Positions 42,473 to 50,481 of a DNA stretch of 64,000 bases are shown in pieces. Each line of letters begins with the position of its first letter. Position 1 is the stretch's first letter. A program made the position numbers and the translations under genes. The notes under the pieces are model-generated. The model made no database searches. It was not told the DNA's origin and worked only from the letters and a program-made list of their open reading frames with translations. The DNA is from Microterricola viridarii (lineage in GTDB: Bacteria; Actinomycetota; Actinomycetes; Actinomycetales; Microbacteriaceae): NCBI RefSeq assembly GCF_900104895.1, contig NZ_LT629742.1, forward strand, positions 1,612,001 to 1,676,000. Reading direction: 5' to 3'.

Positions 42473-43483
42473 TCAGGCCGCGGCGGCGAGGCGGGCGAGG
42501 GCGAGCTCGGGGGAGAGGAACTCGCCCGTGCGCTCCACCTCGTGCACGAGGGCGGTGATGGCGGCGTTCGTGGGCGTGGGGATGCCGACCGCGGCACCCT
42601 CCCGCACGACGGCGCCGTTCAGGAAGTCGATCTCGCTCGGCTGGCCCCGGCGCAGGCTCTGCTGGGTCGAGCCGAGGTTCGGCACCGAGCCCATCCGCCA
42701 CTTCATCGACAGCGGCAGGATCTGGCCGAGCGCAAGCGGCATCCGCACGAAGAGGCGCAGCCGGGCGTCGCTCAAGCCCTGCAGCGCGCCGAAGTGCACA
42801 TCGTGGGCGACGGCCACCCGAACGGCCTCGCGCATGCTGCGGGTCATCGCCAGGCGCAGGCGCCGGTGCCCGACGACCTCCTGCACGGTCAGGCCGGTGA
42901 TGGCGGGCAGGCCGTTCAGCATGTTGACGATGAGCTTGGTCCACTGCGCGCCGATGAAGTTGTCCTGCGCGATGACCGGCACGGCGCCGGAGAGCACGGC
43001 CTGCCAGTGCTTGGTCGCGGCATCCGCCGGCCCGGAGCCACGCCCCAGATAGCTGGGCGCGGCCGTCGTGATGCGCACCTCGCCGGGTGTCGTGTAGTTC
43101 GCGGCGATGATGGCGAGCAGTCCGAAGCAGTCGGATTCCGGCAGCAGCCGCTCCGCGGTCGCCACCCCGTCGAGGCCGTTCTGCACGACGATGACGGGCA
43201 CACCATCCAGCCCTCCGGGCACGCCCATGTTCTGGGCGAGGGCCGCCTCGGCATCCTGCGCCTTGGTGCAGAGCAGCAGCAGCTCGGGCCGCGCCGTCAA
43301 CACCTCGGCCGCCGCGACCAGCGCCGTGCTCTCGCCGAAGCCGCCGCTCAACCGGATTCCGTGCTCGCGGATGGCCGCCAGCTGGGCGCCGCGCGCGGTC
43401 ACCTCGACCTCGTGCCCCGCCCGGCTGAGCAGCGCGGCAAAGGTTCCGCCCAGGGCTCCCGCCCCGATGACCGCAATTCTCAT
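42473..43483 (-). CDS. Ketopantoate reductase-family oxidoreductase
   Basis: The 336-aa product has the N-terminal NADP Rossmann motif AVIGAGALGGTFAALLSRAG, LLLCTKAQD, VVQNGLDG and, in the C-terminal helical domain, FIGAQWTKLIVNMLNGLPAI with the catalytic Lys and QPSEIDFLNGAVV. This fits PanE/ApbA 2-dehydropantoate 2-reductase, which makes pantoate for coenzyme A. Several paralogues act on other 2-oxo acids, so I leave the symbol blank. TACGCT lies 6 nt before the ATG. Confidence 0.88.
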   Translation of the reverse strand: MRIAVIGAGALGGTFAALLSRAGHEVEVTARGAQLAAIREHGIRLSGGFGESTALVAAAEVLTARPELLLLCTKAQDAEAALAQNMGVPGGLDGVPVIVVQNGLDGVATAERLLPESDCFGLLAIIAANYTTPGEVRITTAAPSYLGRGSGPADAATKHWQAVLSGAVPVIAQDNFIGAQWTKLIVNMLNGLPAITGLTVQEVVGHRRLRLAMTRSMREAVRVAVAHDVHFGALQGLSDARLRLFVRMPLALGQILPLSMKWRMGSVPNLGSTQQSLRRGQPSEIDFLNGAVVREGAAVGIPTPTNAAITALVHEVERTGEFLSPELALARLAAAA

Positions 43484-43489
43484 GTTTCG

Positions 43490-43495
43490 AGCGTA
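43490..43495 (-). promoter_or_regulatory. -10 box (TACGCT) of the ketopantoate reductase-like gene
   Basis: On the minus strand the box ends 6 nt before the ATG at 43483. Confidence 0.5.
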
Positions 43496-43568
43496 GGCCC
43501 TGACCGGGGGCCGGGGCGGCGGGGGGAGCGCAGAGGAGCGGGCGGAGGGCGGGGCCGCGCGCCGATGT

Positions 43569-43574
43569 TAGCCT
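43569..43574 (+). promoter_or_regulatory. -10 box (TAGCCT) of truB
   Basis: TAGCCT lies 6 nt before the truB GTG start. Confidence 0.5.
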
Positions 43575-43580
43575 TGCACT

Positions 43581-44582
43581 GTGAGCAGCAGCGGCATTCT
43601 TCTTGTTGACAAGCCGCAGGGCTGGACCAGTCATGACGCGGTCGCCAGGACCAGGCGCCTGGCCGGCACCCGCAAGGTCGGCCACGCCGGCACCCTCGAC
43701 CCGATGGCGACGGGCCTCCTCGTGCTCGGCATCGAGAGCTCCACGCGCCTGCTCACCTATGTGGTCGGGCTCGACAAGGAGTACTACGCGACCATCCGGC
43801 TCGGCGCGGCCAGCACCACGGATGACGCGGAGGGCGAGCTGATCGGCGAGGTTCCCGCCGCGGGCGCCACCGCCATCGACCCCGCCGGCATCACCGCCGG
43901 CATCGCCGCGCTCACCGGCGACATCGAGCAGGTGCCGAGCTCGGTCAGCGCGATCAAGGTCGACGGCAAGCGGGCGTACGCCCTGGTTCGCTCCGGCGAG
44001 GAGGTCGTGCTGAAGTCCCGCGCGGTCACCGTCTCGGCCTTCGAACTGCTCGGCAGCACCGCCGTCGACGGCTATCTCGACCTCGAGGTGCGCGTGGAGT
44101 GCTCCTCCGGCACCTACATCCGGGCCCTGGCCCGCGACCTCGGCGCCGCGCTCGGCGTCGGCGGCCACCTGACCGCGCTCCGCCGCACCCGCATCGGCCC
44201 GTTCCAGGTGGCGGATGCCGGTGAGCTCGACTCCCTCGACGTCGCCAGCTCGCTGATCCCGCCGGCTGCCGCCGCCGCCCTGCTGTTCCCGGTCGTCAAC
44301 CTGGACGCGCAGCAGGCCATCGACCTCGGCCACGGCAAGCGGATCGCGCTGGACGACGCGCAGCGCGCGGACACCGCGCCGGGCCTCCGCGCCGCAATCG
44401 CCCCGGACGGCCGCCTCGTCGGCCTGCTGGAGCTGCGCGGCAGCAACGGCAAGTCCGTCGTCAACTTCCCGAGCGATGCCCCGGCATCCGCACCCACGAA
44501 CGCGGCACCCACCAACGCCGCACCGACCGGCCCCGCACAGTCCAGCCCCGCACCGACCAGCCCCGAGGAGTCACCAGCGTGA
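43581..44582 (+). CDS. truB: tRNA pseudouridine-55 synthase
   Basis: TruB converts U55 in the tRNA T loop to pseudouridine. The 333-aa protein shows GILLVDKPQGWTSHDAV, VGHAGTLDPMATGLLVLGI with the catalytic Asp, KEYYATIRLGAASTTDDAEG, and SSGTYIRALARDLG. The C-terminus is an Ala/Pro/Thr/Asn repeat tail (APTNAAPTNAAPTG) of about 35 residues. The GTG start has a TAGCCT box 6 nt upstream. It normally follows rbfA in this phylum; here 14 kb of accessory DNA intervenes. It overlaps the next gene by 4 bp. Confidence 0.96.
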   Translation: MSSSGILLVDKPQGWTSHDAVARTRRLAGTRKVGHAGTLDPMATGLLVLGIESSTRLLTYVVGLDKEYYATIRLGAASTTDDAEGELIGEVPAAGATAIDPAGITAGIAALTGDIEQVPSSVSAIKVDGKRAYALVRSGEEVVLKSRAVTVSAFELLGSTAVDGYLDLEVRVECSSGTYIRALARDLGAALGVGGHLTALRRTRIGPFQVADAGELDSLDVASSLIPPAAAAALLFPVVNLDAQQAIDLGHGKRIALDDAQRADTAPGLRAAIAPDGRLVGLLELRGSNGKSVVNFPSDAPASAPTNAAPTNAAPTGPAQSSPAPTSPEESPA

Positions 44583-44947
44583 TCGAGTGGTTCACCTACC
44601 TGCAGATCGCTGTGGCCGTGGCGGCCGGGCTGCTCGCGATTGTGCGCGGACTCGCCGGGCGCACCCCGAGTGACCTCGTGCTCGGCGCCCTCGGCATCGT
44701 CGAGCTGCTCCTGATCGTCCAAGTGGTCATCGCGATCGTCGCCCCGCTCACCGGAAACGACCCGAGCGGCAGCCTGCTGGAGTTCTGGGTGTACCTGATC
44801 TCGGCCGCGCTGCTGCCGATCGCCGCCGGTTTCTGGGCGCTGATCGAGCGCAGCAAGTGGAGCACCGTGATCCTCGGCGTCGCCGCGCTCGCGGTGGCCG
44901 TCATGCTCTACCGGATGCTGCAGATCTGGACGGTGCAGGGTGTCTGA
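44579..44947 (+). CDS. Small membrane protein between truB and ribF
   Basis: A 122-aa protein with four hydrophobic stretches (about 5-23, 32-56, 67-86 and 94-112) and almost no soluble part. It begins inside the truB stop (GTGA). Uncharacterised integral membrane proteins in the truB-ribF interval are common in this family; function unknown. Confidence 0.75.
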   Translation: MIEWFTYLQIAVAVAAGLLAIVRGLAGRTPSDLVLGALGIVELLLIVQVVIAIVAPLTGNDPSGSLLEFWVYLISAALLPIAAGFWALIERSKWSTVILGVAALAVAVMLYRMLQIWTVQGV

Positions 44948-44993
44948 GCTCGTGGTTTCTGGGCGCCCGACACTGCTGCGATAATCGATGACT

Positions 44994-45440
44994 GTGACTG
45001 TTCAGCCTTCGCCCCGCCCCCGAGCCGCCCGCTCGAGCGGCATCGGCCGACTCCTCATCGCCGTGTACGCGGTGCTCGCCCTCGGCGCGGCCGGCCGCTC
45101 GGCCGTGCAGATCATCGAGCGCTTCGACACCGCCCCGCTCGCCTTCACCCTCTCGGCCATCGCCGCGCTCGTCTACTTCGTGGCGACCGTCGCCCTGATC
45201 GCCCCCGGCAAAGCGTGGAGCCGCGTCGCGTGGGCCGCGATCGGCTTCGAGGCGGTCGGCGTCCTCATCGTCGGCGCGCTCAGCGTGGCCATGCCCCAGC
45301 TGTTCCCTGAGGCGACCGTGTGGTCGTTCTTCGGCATGGGCTACCTGTTCATCCCGCTGGTGCTGCCCTGGCTCGGCCTCTGGTGGCTCGCCACGGTGCG
45401 CCGCTCGGAGCGTGTCGCCGCGGCAGCCGAGGCCGCATGA
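44994..45440 (+). CDS. Small membrane protein upstream of ribF
   Basis: A protein of about 148 aa with a basic N-terminus (PSPRPRAARSS) and four hydrophobic segments. GATAAT at 44980-44985 is a good -10 box; it lies only 2 nt before the ATG at 44988, so a leaderless start at the in-frame GTG 44994 fits better. The stop overlaps the ribF start (ATGA). Function unknown. Confidence 0.75.
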   Translation: MTVQPSPRPRAARSSGIGRLLIAVYAVLALGAAGRSAVQIIERFDTAPLAFTLSAIAALVYFVATVALIAPGKAWSRVAWAAIGFEAVGVLIVGALSVAMPQLFPEATVWSFFGMGYLFIPLVLPWLGLWWLATVRRSERVAAAAEAA

Positions 45441-46372
45441 TGCAGATCTTCTCCGGGATCGCCGAGGTGCCGTCCGGTTGGCGCCGCTCCGCCGTGAGCA
45501 TCGGCAAGTTCGACGGCGTGCACGCCGGGCACCGCGCGCTCATCGACGCGATGCTCAAACGAGCGGATGCCGACGCACTCGCCTCCGTCGCCGTCACCTT
45601 CGACCGCAACCCCCTCGAGTACCTCGCTCCAGAGAAATGCCCGAAGTCGCTCGTCAGCACCCGGCAGAAGCTCGACCTGCTGGCCGAGACCGGGGTGGAC
45701 GCCACCGTCGTGCTCGCCTTCGACGAGACGCTGGCCAATCAGCCCCCGGAGGACTTCGTCCGCCTGATCCTGGTGGACGCCCTGCACGCGGCGCACGTGC
45801 TGATCGGCCGCGACTTCCGCTTCGGCGCCAAGGGCGCCGGCGACGCCGAGCTGCTCCGCGCGCTCGGCGCAGAGCTCGACTTCACCGTCGAGGTCATCGA
45901 CGATGTGCACCCGGACGGCGATCGGCGCATCTCCTCCACCTGGATCCGTGAACTTCTCGCCGACGGGGACGTCGCCGGAGCCGGCCGCCTGCTCGGGCAC
46001 ATCCCGACCGTGCGCGGCGAGGTCGTGCACGGCGCCAAGCGCGGCCGCGAGCTCGGCTTCCCGACGGCGAACCTCACCCCGGACTCCGAGGGACTCGTGC
46101 CCGCCGACGGCGTCTACGCCGGCTGGCTCGTCGACGAGGACGGCGTGCGCTACCCGGCCGCCATCTCGGTCGGCAACAACCCGACGTTCGAGGGTGTGCC
46201 GCAGAAGCAGGTCGAGGCCTACGTCATCGACGAGGAGCTGGACCTCTACGGCCACGAGGTCCAGGTCGAGTTCGCCGAGCGGATCCGTGGCATGGTGGCG
46301 TTCACCGGCATCGAGCCGCTGATCCGGCAGATGGCCGACGACGTCGTGCAGGCGAAGGCCCTGCTGGCCTGA
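45437..46372 (+). CDS. ribF: Bifunctional riboflavin kinase / FAD synthetase
   Basis: RibF makes FMN and then FAD from riboflavin. The 311-aa product has the nucleotidyltransferase domain with SIGKFDGVHAGHRALI, VTFDRNPLEYL, GRDFRFGAKGAGD and ISSTWIRELLADGD, then the kinase domain with GAKRGRELGFPTANL, PADGVYAGW, ISVGNNPTFEG and the Glu of VQVEFAERIRGM. ATG 45437 overlaps the previous stop; ATG 45440 directly after it is an equal choice. Confidence 0.95.
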   Translation: MMQIFSGIAEVPSGWRRSAVSIGKFDGVHAGHRALIDAMLKRADADALASVAVTFDRNPLEYLAPEKCPKSLVSTRQKLDLLAETGVDATVVLAFDETLANQPPEDFVRLILVDALHAAHVLIGRDFRFGAKGAGDAELLRALGAELDFTVEVIDDVHPDGDRRISSTWIRELLADGDVAGAGRLLGHIPTVRGEVVHGAKRGRELGFPTANLTPDSEGLVPADGVYAGWLVDEDGVRYPAAISVGNNPTFEGVPQKQVEAYVIDEELDLYGHEVQVEFAERIRGMVAFTGIEPLIRQMADDVVQAKALLA

Positions 46373-46454
46373 GCGCCCCTGGCCTGAGTGCCCCGGGGCC
46401 TGAGCGCCTCGTGGCCCGAATGCCTGCCGGCCTGACAGTCTCTGGCCCGCGTCC

Positions 46455-47120
46455 TCAGCTGCCCGGGACGTGCGTTCCGCGCCCGAACAGGAAGCGCAGG
46501 ATCGTCTCGGCGTCGGAGTCGATGCTCTCCCCGCGCCCGACGCTCCAGTCCGCGTCGACCGCGTGCAGGCGCCGCCCGCGCACCGCGGCCCGCGCGGCGT
46601 AGGGCGCACGCTGCGCCTGGTAGAGGGCGACGGCGCCGCTGCTGAGCGGGGCCAGCCCGGTGGGCTCCCCGGCCACGCTCGCGATGTCGAGGGCCGCGCA
46701 GACAGCGGCGGCCAGCTCGCCGATGCGCACGGGCGGTTGCCCGGTCCGGGCGGCCAGTGCGCGCAGCTCGGCGCTCGGGCCGGCCGGCGTCGCCGCCGCG
46801 CCCGCCCGGATCGTGCGCTCGAGCGCGGCGGTCGGCCGCAGCGGATGCCGCGGCAGCTCTCGCCGGAGCGCCGCCCGCCGCTCGGCTGCCGGCGTCCGCA
46901 GCCGCCAGAGCAGCACGGCGCTCGCCTCGGCCGGGCTCGCGGCCTGGCCCAGCTGCCCGGCGGGCTCGCCCGCGGCCCATCGCTCGGCCGGCATCTTCTC
47001 GATCAGGGCGACGATGCGGTACAGCACGAGCGCCAGGGCAGGGCCCCAGTCGCCGCTGACCGCGGAATCATCGCCGCGCTCGCCCTGGCTCAGGGGGAGG
47101 TGTTTGGCCAGCTCGCTCAT
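46455..47120 (-). CDS. Hypothetical Ala/Arg-rich protein
   Basis: A 221-aa protein starting MSELAKHLPLSQGERGDD, mostly helical by composition (Ala and Arg rich), with no membrane segment or motif I recognise. TAGGCT lies 7 nt before ATG 47120, which overlaps head-on with the -10 of the divergent MFS gene; this supports the start and the reality of the gene. Function unknown. Confidence 0.65.
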   Translation of the reverse strand: MSELAKHLPLSQGERGDDSAVSGDWGPALALVLYRIVALIEKMPAERWAAGEPAGQLGQAASPAEASAVLLWRLRTPAAERRAALRRELPRHPLRPTAALERTIRAGAAATPAGPSAELRALAARTGQPPVRIGELAAAVCAALDIASVAGEPTGLAPLSSGAVALYQAQRAPYAARAAVRGRRLHAVDADWSVGRGESIDSDAETILRFLFGRGTHVPGS

Positions 47121-47127
47121 GTCAGCC

Positions 47128-47137
47128 AGCCTAGACT
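47128..47137. promoter_or_regulatory. Overlapping divergent -10 boxes
   Basis: On the plus strand TAGACT (47132-47137) lies 6 nt before GTG 47144; on the minus strand TAGGCT (47133-47128) lies 7 nt before ATG 47120. The two boxes share the TA at 47132-47133, so polymerase should not be able to occupy both at once. Confidence 0.6.
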
Positions 47138-47143
47138 TCACAG

Positions 47144-48361
47144 GTGACCGAACAAACCGCCCGCCCGCTCTGGGCTGGGCGTACCCTCGCGCTGCTCGGC
47201 ATCCTGATCGTCGCACTCAACCTGCGCACCGCCGTCGCCGCACTGTCGCCGATCGCCGACCACATTGCCGCCGACATCCCGCTCTCGCCGACCGCGCTCG
47301 GCGTGCTCGGCATGCTGCCGCCCGTCTGCTTCGCGCTGTTCGGCATCTTCACTCCGGTGTTCACGCGCCGCATCGGCCTCGAACCGACGCTCATCATCGC
47401 CCTCGTGGCCATCGTGCTCGGCCACAGCGTGCGCGGGCTGTCGGTGTCTCTGCCGATGCTGCTCCTCGGCAGCGCCATCACCTTCGCCGGCCTCGGCGTC
47501 GGCAACGTGCTGCTGCCTCCGCTGGTCAAGAAGTACTTCCCCGACCGCATCGGGCTGATGACCACGCTGTACGCGACGGCGCTCTCGGTGAGCACGTTCC
47601 TGCCGCCGCTGCTGGCGGTCCCCGTCGCGGATGCCGACGGCTGGCAGTTCTCGCTCGGCATGTGGGCCGTGTTCGCCACGATCGCGCTGGTGCCCTGGCT
47701 GATCCTCGCGATCGGGCACCGCCCGGACAAGTCCGCGCTCCCGGAGGAGGCGAAGCCACAACTGCTGGTCAAGGCGTGGCGCTCCAGCGTCGGCTGGTCG
47801 CTCATGGTCGTCTTCGCGGTGTCCTCGCTCAATGCCTACGCGATGTTCGCCTGGCTGCCCGGCCTCTTGATCGACTCCGCCGGGCTGACCCCCGGTGAGG
47901 CCGGCGCGATGCTCTCGCTCTACGCGGCCATGGGCCTGCCCGCCTCGCTGGTGATCCCGCTGCTCGCCGCTCGGCTGCGCCACGTCGGCATCCTGGTCTA
48001 CGTCGGGGTCGCCTTCTTCCTCGTCGGCTACCTCGGGCTGCTGCTCGTGCCCGCCCAGCTCACCTGGCTGTGGGTCGGCCTGGCCGGTTGCGGGCCGCTG
48101 ATCTTCCCGCTCTCCCTCGCCCTGATCAACCTGCGCACCCGCACCCACGAGGGCGCGGTCGCGCTCAGCGGCTTCGTGCAGGGCGGCGGCTACACGATCG
48201 GCGCGTTCGGGCCGCTGCTGGTTGGCCTGCTGCACGAGGTCACTGGCGGTTGGACCGTGCCGCTGCTCGTGCTGATGGGATCCGCCGTGGTGTGCGCACT
48301 CGCCGGCTCCATCGTGGCGCGGCCGCACATGCTCGAGGACGGGCACGCGCAGCGCGGCTAG
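47144..48361 (+). CDS. MFS transporter, CynX/NimT-like
   Basis: A 405-aa inner-membrane protein with twelve predicted helices in two halves. The N-terminal segment ALNLRTAVAALSPIADHI and the long alternating hydrophobic pattern fit the cyanate/nitroimidazole (CynX/NimT) branch of the major facilitator superfamily, and GFVQGGGYTIGAFGPLL near residue 343 is typical of that branch. It probably exports or imports a small organic anion or drug; the substrate is unknown. Confidence 0.88.
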   Translation: MTEQTARPLWAGRTLALLGILIVALNLRTAVAALSPIADHIAADIPLSPTALGVLGMLPPVCFALFGIFTPVFTRRIGLEPTLIIALVAIVLGHSVRGLSVSLPMLLLGSAITFAGLGVGNVLLPPLVKKYFPDRIGLMTTLYATALSVSTFLPPLLAVPVADADGWQFSLGMWAVFATIALVPWLILAIGHRPDKSALPEEAKPQLLVKAWRSSVGWSLMVVFAVSSLNAYAMFAWLPGLLIDSAGLTPGEAGAMLSLYAAMGLPASLVIPLLAARLRHVGILVYVGVAFFLVGYLGLLLVPAQLTWLWVGLAGCGPLIFPLSLALINLRTRTHEGAVALSGFVQGGGYTIGAFGPLLVGLLHEVTGGWTVPLLVLMGSAVVCALAGSIVARPHMLEDGHAQRG

Positions 48362-48401
48362 CCGGCCATGTTGGCGCGGCTAGTCGACCGTGTCGGCGCG
48401 G

Positions 48402-49361
48402 CTAGTCGACCATCTCCGCGCGGTGGATCAGGGCGGCAGCGCCGATCAGCGGGCCCTCGCCGGAGAGCGCGGAGGGCACCACCTGCACCCGGGTGACGTA
48501 GCCGAACGTGGCGCGCTCGGCGACCGCGGCGCGGGCGTGCTCGAACAGGAGCGGGCTCACGTGCGAGAAGCCGCCGCCGATGGCGACGATGTCGAGGTCG
48601 ACGAGGCTGGCGGCCGAGGCGATCGCGCGCCCGATGGCGCGTCCGGAGCGCGCCACGGCGCGGAGGGCGATCGGGTCGCCCGCGGCCACGGCCGCCGCGA
48701 GCTCCTCGCCCGTGCCGCCGACCCAGCCCTCCGCATTTGCCCAGGCGACGGTGCGCGGGCCAGAGGCGACGGCCTCGAGGCAGCCGCTGCCGCCGCACGG
48801 GCAGGCATCCTCGTGCCCGCCGATCTCGACGTGGCCGATGTGGCCCGCGTTTCCGGTTGGGCCCGGCACCGTGCGGCCGCCGAGGATGAGGCCGCCGCCG
48901 ACGCCGGTGGAGACGATCATGCCCATGACGTTGTCGTGGCCGGATGCCGCGCCCACCCAGTGCTCGGCGAGCGTGATGCACAGGCCGTCCAGGCGCAGGG
49001 TGACGGGCACGCCGGGCACGACGGGGTGCACTGTGTCGGCGACGAGGGCGCTGAGCGGGTAGTCGTCCCAGACCGGCATGTTGAGCGGGGAGACGCGGGA
49101 GTCGACGAGGTTCACCGGCCCGGCCGCGCCGATGCCGACACCGGCGATGCGCTCGGGGGAGACGGCGGTATCCGGCCCGATCAGCGCGAGCACGCCGCCG
49201 AGGGCGCTGCGCACGCTCGCGGCGAGTTCCTCCGCGCTGCGCTCCGGCCCGGTCGGCGCACGGTGGCGGCTGCCGGCGAGCACGGCGCCGTTCTCATCGA
49301 CGAGGGCGGCTTCGACTTTGGTGCCGCCGATGTCGACGGCGATGGCGAACGATGCAGACAT
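48402..49361 (-). CDS. ROK-family kinase or glucokinase-like protein
   Basis: The 319-aa product starts AIAVDIGGTKVEAALVD, then has LRLDGLCITLAEHWVGAASG, STGVGGGLILGG, HIGHVEIGG and the zinc motif CPCGGSGCLE. There is no DNA-binding domain, so it is a kinase candidate for glucose, mannose or a related sugar. In the usual ROK active site an acidic residue sits in a DND motif; here the region reads LRLDGLC, so that motif is altered. I chose ATG 49361 because TATGCT lies 7 nt before it; longer in-frame starts exist up to 49493. Divergent from the SorC-type regulator. Confidence 0.85.
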   Translation of the reverse strand: MSASFAIAVDIGGTKVEAALVDENGAVLAGSRHRAPTGPERSAEELAASVRSALGGVLALIGPDTAVSPERIAGVGIGAAGPVNLVDSRVSPLNMPVWDDYPLSALVADTVHPVVPGVPVTLRLDGLCITLAEHWVGAASGHDNVMGMIVSTGVGGGLILGGRTVPGPTGNAGHIGHVEIGGHEDACPCGGSGCLEAVASGPRTVAWANAEGWVGGTGEELAAAVAAGDPIALRAVARSGRAIGRAIASAASLVDLDIVAIGGGFSHVSPLLFEHARAAVAERATFGYVTRVQVVPSALSGEGPLIGAAALIHRAEMVD

Positions 49362-49368
49362 GGCTTCG

Positions 49369-49374
49369 AGCATA
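49369..49374 (-). promoter_or_regulatory. -10 box (TATGCT) of the ROK gene
   Basis: On the minus strand TATGCT ends 7 nt before the ATG at 49361. Confidence 0.5.
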
Positions 49375-49453
49375 GAGTGCGCGCGGGCGGCCACCCGTCT
49401 GCTCATATGAGCAGAAAGCGCAACGAGTGTTGATATGTGGGGCTGCGCGCGCT

Positions 49454-49459
49454 TACGCT
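49454..49459 (+). promoter_or_regulatory. -10 box (TACGCT) of the SorC-type regulator
   Basis: TACGCT lies 22 nt before ATG 49482, giving a short leader that contains the GGAAGG ribosome site. Confidence 0.45.
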
Positions 49460-49481
49460 GGATGAGGAAGGAAGGCGGACC

Positions 49482-50426
49482 ATGGTCGAACACGACGAGC
49501 TGTTGTCGATCCGCGCTGCGGAGCTCTACTACGAAGAGAACAAGACGCAGGACGAGATCGGATCAATACTGCGCCTGACGCGCTGGAAGGTCGGGCGGCT
49601 GCTCGCCCAGGCGAAGGCCAACGGCTTCATCCGGATCGAGATCGTGCACCCGCGCGCCCGCCGGCTCCCGATCGAGCGCCGGCTCCGCGAGAAGCTCGGG
49701 CTGACCGACGCGATCGTGGTCTCCTCCGCCGGTGTGAGCGGCGACGACGAGCTGCAGTCGCGCACCGCCCAGGCCGCCGCCGACTACCTCACCTCCCTGC
49801 GCCCCATCCCGCGCACCCTCGGCCTCAGCTGGGGCCGCACCCTGCATGACGTCTCCATACACCTCAAGCAGGGCTGGGCGCCCGGCGTCAACGTCGTGCA
49901 GATCAACGGCGGCGTCAGCCTGAACAAGCGGGCGGGCACGGCGGCGACAACGGCCGTCACCATCGCCAGCAAGGCCGGCGGCCAGGCCACGCTGCTGCCG
50001 AGCCCGGCCATCCTGGAGCGCATCGAGACCAAGCGCGCCATCGAGGCCGACCGCTCGGTCGCCGCCGTGCTCGAGATGGCGGCAACGGCCAGCGCCTACC
50101 TGTTCAGCGCCGGTGCGGCCGACCAGAACTCGGTGCACGTCGACAGCGGATACATCACCGCCGACAACGTCACGGAGCTGGTGCGGAAGGGCGCCGTCGG
50201 CGACGTCATCGGCCGCTACATCGACAGCAACGGCAACATCGTCGACCCGGCCCTCGACGACCGCACCGTCGGGCTCCGGCTCGACGACCTGCGCCGCTCC
50301 GCCCTCTCCATCGCCGTCATCGCCGGACCCAGCAAGCACGCCGTCGCCGGCGCGGTCGTCAGCAGCGGGCTCTGCACCGTGCTGGTGACCGACGAGGACA
50401 CCGCCAACGCCCTGCTCGGCGACTGA
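49482..50426 (+). CDS. SorC/DeoR-type sugar-binding transcriptional regulator
   Basis: The 314-aa protein has an N-terminal helix-turn-helix (AAELYYEENKTQDEIGSIL, then LTRWKVGRLLAQAKANGFI, residues 11-50) and a C-terminal sugar-phosphate-binding domain (LGLSWGRTLHDVS, QINGGVS, PSPAILE, YLFSAGA, and a GxxGDVIGRYID segment). Its position before deoC and aldehyde dehydrogenases suggests it senses deoxyribose phosphate or a similar pentose phosphate, like DeoR of Bacillus. ATG 49482 follows GGAAGG. It lies 55 nt before deoC in the same direction. Confidence 0.9.
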   Translation: MVEHDELLSIRAAELYYEENKTQDEIGSILRLTRWKVGRLLAQAKANGFIRIEIVHPRARRLPIERRLREKLGLTDAIVVSSAGVSGDDELQSRTAQAAADYLTSLRPIPRTLGLSWGRTLHDVSIHLKQGWAPGVNVVQINGGVSLNKRAGTAATTAVTIASKAGGQATLLPSPAILERIETKRAIEADRSVAAVLEMAATASAYLFSAGAADQNSVHVDSGYITADNVTELVRKGAVGDVIGRYIDSNGNIVDPALDDRTVGLRLDDLRRSALSIAVIAGPSKHAVAGAVVSSGLCTVLVTDEDTANALLGD

Positions 50427-50481
50427 CCCCCCCCAACTCAACAACCGCACATCATTACCGCCCAAACAGTGAGGACACCTC

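Noticed and set aside
46660-47898. Plus-strand frame crossing the hypothetical gene into the MFS gene
   Set aside because: It spans two divergent genes, is out of frame with the MFS transporter and has no motif.
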